From a virus, in the IMG/VR virus record IMGVR_UViG_3300044614_001667, positions 1 through 59,440 of that record: DNA of 59,440 nucleotides. One strand, given 5' to 3'. The translations under genes were made by a program, and so were the position numbers. Each line of letters starts with the position of its first letter. Positions within the stretch are counted from its first letter, which is position 1. The notes below the pieces were generated by a model. That model was not told the origin of the DNA. It did not search any database and saw nothing but the letters and a program-made list of their open reading frames with translations. This document shows, piece by piece, positions 56,497-59,440 of this stretch.

Positions 56497-56556
56497 ATTG
56501 AGGTTTAAACAGAACTTTTAAAGGGGTTGCTATCCCTTCCATACTATTTACAATCA

Positions 56557-56580
56557 ATAAAAAAGCGGCTTTCGCCGCTG
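56557..56580 (-). terminator. Rho-independent terminator after the 47-aa gene
   Basis: On the minus strand AGCGGC/GCCGCT (56574-56579 with 56564-56569) closes a four-base GAAA loop and is followed by TTTTTATTG, the last T of the stem giving a run of six. It lies six bases after the 47-aa gene stop. Confidence 0.9.
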
Positions 56581-56585
56581 AATTA

Positions 56586-56729
56586 TTAGTTGCCTTGACC
56601 ACGATACTTTTTACGAGCATTATTTCTGCTTGTGGCAGCATACTTCGTGTTCTTCCCAGCACCCTGACGAGTGGACTTGGGTTTGGACTCGATTTTGACG
56701 CCACCAGTGAAAGACGGACGCTTAGCCAT
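56586..56729 (-). CDS. Small highly basic protein (47 aa) with its own promoter and terminator
   Basis: The product MAKRPSFTGGVKIESKPKST continues to ARKKYRGQGN. About 13 of 47 residues are Lys or Arg and none forms a hydrophobic core, so it is likely disordered and may bind nucleic acid. I recall similar short proteins in cyanophages but no known function. It is a separate transcription unit: a sigma-70 promoter (TTGACA, 17 bases, TATACT) at 56755-56783 and a terminator at 56557-56580. No Shine-Dalgarno is seen. An early host-directed role or abundant DNA-binding role is inference. Confidence 0.82.
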   Translation of the reverse strand: MAKRPSFTGGVKIESKPKSTRQGAGKNTKYAATSRNNARKKYRGQGN

Positions 56730-56754
56730 AAGTTTGAATTTGAACGACGATCCT

Positions 56755-56783
56755 AGTATACCCTATTTACTTCCTTGTGTCAA
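56755..56783 (-). promoter_or_regulatory. Near-consensus sigma-70 promoter for the 47-aa gene
   Basis: On the minus strand TTGACA (56778-56783), a 17-base spacer, TATACT (56755-56760). The -35 box is inside the end of the PAAR gene. Transcription would start near 56748, 19 bases before the ATG at 56729. Confidence 0.8.
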
Positions 56784-57096
56784 CAAAGACGGAGGTGGCT
56801 CCAAAAGCCGCTACCTGCCCAGCAGGACCGTACTGAGACGTAAGTAAGCTACCAATCACTGCCATTGGCTGCTTGTTCACAAAGACTGTTGGAGACCCCG
56901 TAGAGATACGATCTGTGTGAACATCGGGTGGTAAGTGAAAATGGGGTAGGGTCTCGTTTCCTACATGGTGTACCTGCTTGCTATTGATGTAGACGTTGCT
57001 AGAAGCCCCTGTAGGGGGCGGAGCGTAGCCTACAGGTGGCCAAGGACCATGCCCGCTTGTCATGTCGTCTGGGGTGTACAGAGCGGGTATATCCAT
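56767..57096 (-). CDS. PAAR-repeat spike tip protein (gp5.4-like)
   Basis: A 109-aa protein with the PAAR layout: SGHGPWPPVGYAPPPTGASS, NVYINSKQVHHVGNE, RISTGSPTVFVNKQPMAVIG, AAFGATSVFVDTRK. Spaced His residues near 41-42, 52 and 60 could bind the metal at the tip. PAAR proteins sharpen the central spike of contractile tails; T4 gp5.4 (97 aa) does this on gp5. The start overlaps the preceding stop (TAATG). Its base composition is more GC-rich than its neighbours. Confidence 0.85.
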   Translation of the reverse strand: MDIPALYTPDDMTSGHGPWPPVGYAPPPTGASSNVYINSKQVHHVGNETLPHFHLPPDVHTDRISTGSPTVFVNKQPMAVIGSLLTSQYGPAGQVAAFGATSVFVDTRK

Positions 57097-57959
57097 TACT
57101 CTTCTTCGAAGTTATCTCCTTCTATATTTAGAACAGCATTCCTTCTTCTACGTCTTAATAGAAACTTCAATCGTTCGTTTGCTGCCTTTTGATTATACTG
57201 TACAATCATATAAGCAGTAAATGGATACACACCAAGAGTAGATGTAACCGTTACATCAAAGTAAAATCTAAGTTTTTTGATGTCTGTACCTTTATATGAT
57301 ATAACTTGACCAATACTCCCCAAATATCCTTCCAGTAATTCAGATTCTGTCTTATAAGCAGCACCTACTGTCAGAGGATAAAAGGTGTTAATGTTTACGC
57401 TCGATGGCAGAGCAATCTTAATAGCATTCAAATCAAATGGTAGATTATATGGAAAGTTCTCTAATGGAGCATAGAAGAATCCATTACTGGTGAACTTAGC
57501 AATAGCATTTAAGTATGACACAGTAATTACTCGGTCATACCAGTTTCTTTCTGTGAAATACCCAGAGATCGTTGCTGCTGGTCCAGGTGTACACACGACC
57601 AGAGGTTCTAAGAACAATCCAGGTGCCCAAAATGGCGACACAGGTATTTTAAGTTCTTTGTTTAGTGATTTTGTTGTGTCACTTCCAGGTAATGGGTCTT
57701 CTAAAATACATCTATTCGGACCAAGTATTGTAACATTTGTTACAACTTCGAGTGGTGCTGTTGGTATGGCACTCACAGTTAATGTAAATGGCTGGTAGGT
57801 GCTGATGTAATTGGCATTTGGACCACTTTCACCAGAAGGTAATGTTCCAGCCTGTGGGCGGAACTCGAAGGTTGCTGGGGGCAACGAAGGATTCGCTGTC
57901 GGTGGTCCTGGCAATGGTGCTGGACCAACTGTAATACCGTCAACTAATAGTGTTGCCAT
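57096..57959 (-). CDS. Putative virion protein upstream of the PAAR gene (287 aa)
   Basis: No family recognised. The N-terminal 60 residues are Pro-rich (VDGITVGPAPLPGPPTANPS, then LPPATFEF), followed by beta-prone segments (YQPFTLTVSAIPTAPLEVVT, LRFYFDVTVTSTLGVYPFTA) and a strikingly basic C-terminal LLRRRRRNAVLN before an acidic tail. TAATG coupling to the PAAR gene suggests the two proteins meet in the baseplate hub or spike. There is no signal peptide. A structural role is inference from position and composition. Confidence 0.6.
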   Translation of the reverse strand: MATLLVDGITVGPAPLPGPPTANPSLPPATFEFRPQAGTLPSGESGPNANYISTYQPFTLTVSAIPTAPLEVVTNVTILGPNRCILEDPLPGSDTTKSLNKELKIPVSPFWAPGLFLEPLVVCTPGPAATISGYFTERNWYDRVITVSYLNAIAKFTSNGFFYAPLENFPYNLPFDLNAIKIALPSSVNINTFYPLTVGAAYKTESELLEGYLGSIGQVISYKGTDIKKLRFYFDVTVTSTLGVYPFTAYMIVQYNQKAANERLKFLLRRRRRNAVLNIEGDNFEEE

Positions 57960-58143
57960 TTTCTAACTTTCTAAGTCTTTCATCGAGTTCATCCAGAAAC
58001 TCAACAATATTTACATATTCTTCCCGTTGGGGAGGTCTGTACATCATTTTGAATGGTACTGGAAGTTGGTCGAGTTTAGATTTGAGGCTCTGAACTATCT
58101 TCACTAAGGAATTCCATTCCTCTAGGCTCACTTGGTTGTTCAT
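57940..58143 (-). CDS. Small helical hypothetical protein (67 aa)
   Basis: MNNQVSLEEWNSLVKIVQSL is followed by a Pro-rich loop (MMYRPPQRE) and a second helix (VEFLDELDERLRKLENGN), a likely helical hairpin or coiled coil. AAAGGAG at 58154-58160, ten bases before the ATG, is one of the best ribosome sites in the window and fixes this start, even though the preceding gene overlaps it by 68 bases in another frame. Function unknown. Confidence 0.68.
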   Translation of the reverse strand: MNNQVSLEEWNSLVKIVQSLKSKLDQLPVPFKMMYRPPQREEYVNIVEFLDELDERLRKLENGNTIS

Positions 58144-58324
58144 TTGTGACTTTCTCCTTTCTTACCATAGTATCATAAATGGTCTCCACTGAGACCTCGG
58201 GCTTCATGCCAGAATAAAATTGATTGGCGATTTCGTCCATGCTATCGGCAAACTCATTGAAGTTATCAAACATTCTCTCCTGGAGAATGCCATCGGGGGT
58301 TTTGAAAGTAACTCTATGTTCCAT
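58076..58324 (-). CDS. Small acidic hypothetical protein (82 aa)
   Basis: MEHRVTFKTPDGILQERMFD is followed by an amphipathic helical region (FNEFADSMDEIANQFYSGMK) and a charged tail (SEPRGMEFLSEDSSEPQI). No family recognised. It is the first gene after the non-coding region and the first of a run of overlapping genes leading to the PAAR spike gene. No Shine-Dalgarno is evident; a late promoter-like CTAAATA lies at 58401-58407. The last 22 codons overlap the next gene. Confidence 0.6.
   Translation of the reverse strand: MEHRVTFKTPDGILQERMFDNFNEFADSMDEIANQFYSGMKPEVSVETIYDTMVRKEKVTNEQPSEPRGMEFLSEDSSEPQI
58154..58160 (-). promoter_or_regulatory. Ribosome binding site deciding the start at 58143
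   Basis: AAAGGAG on the minus strand, ten bases before the ATG and inside the coding sequence of the 82-aa gene. Confidence 0.6.
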
Positions 58325-58400
58325 GGCGACTTTTTGAGTGATTTTTTCTGGGGGAAATTTTTTGGAATCGAAGGACTTGAGATTTCGAAATCCTTTTTAT

Positions 58401-58407
58401 TATTTAG
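58401..58407 (-). promoter_or_regulatory. Late promoter-like motif before the 82-aa gene
   Basis: CTAAATA (then ATAAAAA) on the minus strand, about 77 bases before the ATG at 58324. It may start the operon that leads to the PAAR gene. Confidence 0.45.
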
Positions 58408-58460
58408 AGGGCTCTGGGAAACGTTTATAGCTTAGAACGATGGGTCCCCTTTCGCTATAC

Positions 58461-58476
58461 GTTAATTATAATTAAC
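58461..58476. repeat. 16-bp perfect palindrome containing TATAAT on both strands
   Basis: GTTAATTATAATTAAC reads the same on both strands. TATAAT occurs at 58467-58472 (plus) and as ATTATA at 58465-58470 (minus). It overlaps the first repeat unit. Confidence 0.8.
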
Positions 58477-58530
58477 GAACGATTACGATTAACTGTTATT
58501 ATAATTAACGAACGATTACGATTAACTGTT
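58465..58530. repeat. Perfect tandem repeat, 2 x 33 bp
   Basis: Two identical 33-bp units lie head to tail at 58465-58497 and 58498-58530. Each begins ATTATAATTAACGAACGATT and ends GATTAACTGTT. The 33-bp period is close to three helical turns. Confidence 0.95.
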
Positions 58531-58594
58531 TATTCTTTATATCCACACATACGATTACACAGTTATTATAATACACATCTAATCGTAATTACTG
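58531..58594. repeat. Decayed copies of the 33-bp repeat
   Basis: A third unit of about 34 bp (58531-58564) keeps ACGATTAC and ends ACAGTT. A fourth, of about 30 bp (58565-58594), keeps ATTATAAT at its start and a related CGTAATTACTG end. Similarity falls off with distance from the perfect pair. Confidence 0.5.
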
Positions 58595-58651
58595 AATAAT
58601 ACTAATAATCAACAAATATGATTTAATTGTTATAATTATATTTTCAAACAT

Positions 58652-58680
58652 AAAAAAGAGAGTGATAATAATCACTCTCT
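58652..58680 (-). terminator. Rho-independent terminator after the KTSC-like gene
   Basis: On the minus strand a perfect 10-bp stem AGAGAGTGAT/ATCACTCTCT with a four-base TATT loop is followed by TTTTTA. It lies about 60 bases after the stop of the 93-aa gene. Confidence 0.9.
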
Positions 58681-58740
58681 AATAAATCTGTGATTCTATT
58701 ATTATTAGAAATAGATGTTTTTTATGAAATACTTTCTCCC

Positions 58741-59022
58741 TCAATCTTCAGGAAATTCGATAATCTGAAGATCTCCAATCTTCCGAGCTTTCGCTATAGT
58801 CGCTCCGAGTGAATTACCGAGGAGATCGGGTGACTGAAGCATGGCAGTTAGGTGGGAAATAAATCTAACTGAACCCTCGAAGGAATACGCCCGCTCGGTG
58901 TTACTGTGAAAAATGATTTCCACGAGATTCTCATCAATCTCGATGTTGTAGATTGCCGAGGATTCGTCTTTCGTGAAAGTCCGAAAAATGGGGGCGTTCG
59001 TGATTTCGAAAGAAACAGACAT
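58741..59022 (-). CDS. KTSC-domain-like small protein (93 aa)
   Basis: The segment SSAIYNIEIDENLVEIIFHS followed by NTERAYSFEGSVRFISHLTA resembles the KTSC-type small domain (strand, strand, then Tyr/Phe and a C-terminal helix), common in phage and bacterial small proteins of unknown function; the namesake motif itself is not clear. It is the last gene of the upstream unit, followed by a strong terminator. No Shine-Dalgarno precedes the ATG at 59022. Base composition is intermediate between the AT-rich phage genes and the GC-rich ORF before it. Confidence 0.6.
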   Translation of the reverse strand: MSVSFEITNAPIFRTFTKDESSAIYNIEIDENLVEIIFHSNTERAYSFEGSVRFISHLTAMLQSPDLLGNSLGATIAKARKIGDLQIIEFPED

Positions 59023-59047
59023 TTCGAGAAAAGTGTAGAGAATGGGA

Positions 59048-59067
59048 GGGGGGCTGGAGTGCCCCCC
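59048..59067 (-). other. GC-rich hairpin between the two small genes
   Basis: GGGGGGC/GCCCCCC form a perfect 7-bp stem with a six-base loop. No T-tract follows on the minus strand, so it is not a standard intrinsic terminator. It may pause RNA polymerase or stabilise the end of the upstream transcript. Confidence 0.5.
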
Positions 59068-59088
59068 GTTGCTCGCTATCCTACCACA

Positions 59089-59385
59089 TCAGACGGCGGA
59101 GGGGCGATCCTGTGCCCACTGGCTGAGGCGCTTGGTGCTCGCCTTGCTGAACACCCGATCGGTCTGGGTGATGGTGCCGTCGTCGTGGGTGACACGGTGG
59201 CGGTTGGCAGCCTTGGCACACGCCTGGAGGGCACGACGACCGTTGGGGTTGGTCTGTGCCAGGTTCAGCAGGAGGGCGGCACGGTGGGCGCCGATCACCT
59301 GGGGACGCTGGAGCAGGAGAGCAGCCACACGCTCGGCGTCGCCCATGAAAGCGGCGAAGCGGGAGGAGGGGATGATCTTGAGCAT
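59089..59385 (-). CDS. GC-rich small hypothetical protein (98 aa)
   Basis: MLKIIPSSRFAAFMGDAERV leads into an Ala, Leu and Arg-rich helical protein (HRAALLLNLAQTNPNGRRAL, KAANRHRVTHDDGTITQTDR) with a basic C-terminal part. No family recognised. Counted lines are about 67 percent GC against roughly 35-40 percent elsewhere, and the third codon positions are almost all G or C. This supports coding on the minus strand rather than the overlapping plus-strand frame, and suggests acquisition from a GC-rich source. No Shine-Dalgarno is obvious; the promoter may lie beyond the window. Confidence 0.65.
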   Translation of the reverse strand: MLKIIPSSRFAAFMGDAERVAALLLQRPQVIGAHRAALLLNLAQTNPNGRRALQACAKAANRHRVTHDDGTITQTDRVFSKASTKRLSQWAQDRPSAV

Positions 59386-59440
59386 CGGTCTCGGGGCGGG
59401 GGGTGGTGGAGGTCTGTCCCCCTCGCTTGAACGTATCCTA

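Larger units (their letters stand above)
58325..58740. other. Non-coding AT-rich region with iteron-like repeats
   Basis: The only stretch of more than 300 bases without a gene. From the 58740 side it holds the terminator (58652-58680), an AT-rich stretch, two decayed and two perfect repeats (58465-58594), a 16-bp palindrome (58461-58476), and a late promoter-like motif (58401-58407). A 12-bp palindrome GATTTCGAAATC lies at about 58381-58392. No ORF with a plausible start was found on either strand. Confidence 0.75.

Noticed and set aside
56294-56704. Minus-strand 136-aa frame as one gene, considered as head completion gp4
   Set aside because: Its first 73 codons run through the 47-aa gene in another frame and through a rho-independent terminator. 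A GGAG-led ATG at 56485 gives a better 63-aa product, and no gp4 similarity was seen.
58465-58503. TATAAT boxes in the 33-bp repeats as sigma-70 promoters
   Set aside because: No good -35 hexamer sits at the right distance on either strand; they were kept as repeat features only.
59048-59067. GC hairpin as an intrinsic terminator
   Set aside because: No T-tract follows on either strand, so it was listed as a hairpin only.
58906-59430. Plus-strand 174-aa ORF across the GC-rich end
   Set aside because: It is antisense to two minus-strand ORFs. The minus 98-aa frame has the strong G/C third-position bias expected of coding sequence, and the plus product is Gly/Val-rich low complexity.

Overview
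The window is a late structural and packaging segment of a T4-like myovirus, most probably a marine cyanomyovirus infecting Synechococcus or Prochlorococcus. This rests on the order gp25-gp6-gp7-gp8 ... gp13-gp14-gp15-gp16 ... gp17-gp18-gp19-gp20-(core)-gp21-gp22-gp23, the oversized gp7 (3478 aa), gp8 and tail proteins, the AT-rich composition, and two 2OG-Fe(II) oxygenase genes of the kind common in cyanophages. All genes but one lie on the minus strand, so the biological reading direction runs from 59440 down to 1. No tRNA, CRISPR array, insertion sequence or integrase was seen.

In the direction of transcription: (a) 59440-58741 holds a very GC-rich small ORF and a KTSC-like small gene closed by a strong terminator. 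(b) 58740-58325 is the only long non-coding stretch; it carries a perfect 33-bp tandem repeat followed by two decayed copies. (c) 58324-56767 holds two small overlapping genes, a 287-aa protein and a PAAR spike-tip protein. (d) 56783-56557 is a self-contained cassette: consensus sigma-70 promoter, 47-aa basic protein, rho-independent terminator. (e) 56485-41755 holds a small gene, then baseplate wedge genes gp25, gp6, gp7 and gp8. (f) 41697-15536 holds very large tail or fibre proteins (2690, 1415 and 3075 aa), small partners, and three tandem glycine-rich adhesin-like paralogues.

(g) 15539-14255 is a divergent pair of 2OG-Fe(II) oxygenase genes driven by overlapping sigma-70 promoters, one of them exact consensus with a 17-bp spacer. 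It sits in the middle of the late genes like a moron. (h) 14215-11048 holds a coiled-coil protein, neck and tail completion proteins gp13, gp14 and gp15, and small terminase gp16. (i) 11024-8591 holds four genes that separate gp16 from large terminase gp17, which are adjacent in T4. (j) 8598-1 holds gp17, sheath gp18, tube gp19, portal gp20, a small core protein, protease gp21, scaffold gp22 and the start of major capsid gp23.

Most structural transcription units are preceded by a minus-strand motif of the form (A/C/G/T)(A/T)AAATA, close to the T4 late promoter TATAAATA read by a gp55-type sigma factor. The two sigma-70 cassettes stand out against this late pattern. Many genes are coupled by TAATG, TGATG, ATGA or TAAATG junctions. 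Repeated beta modules are shared between the sheath, baseplate and fibre proteins.
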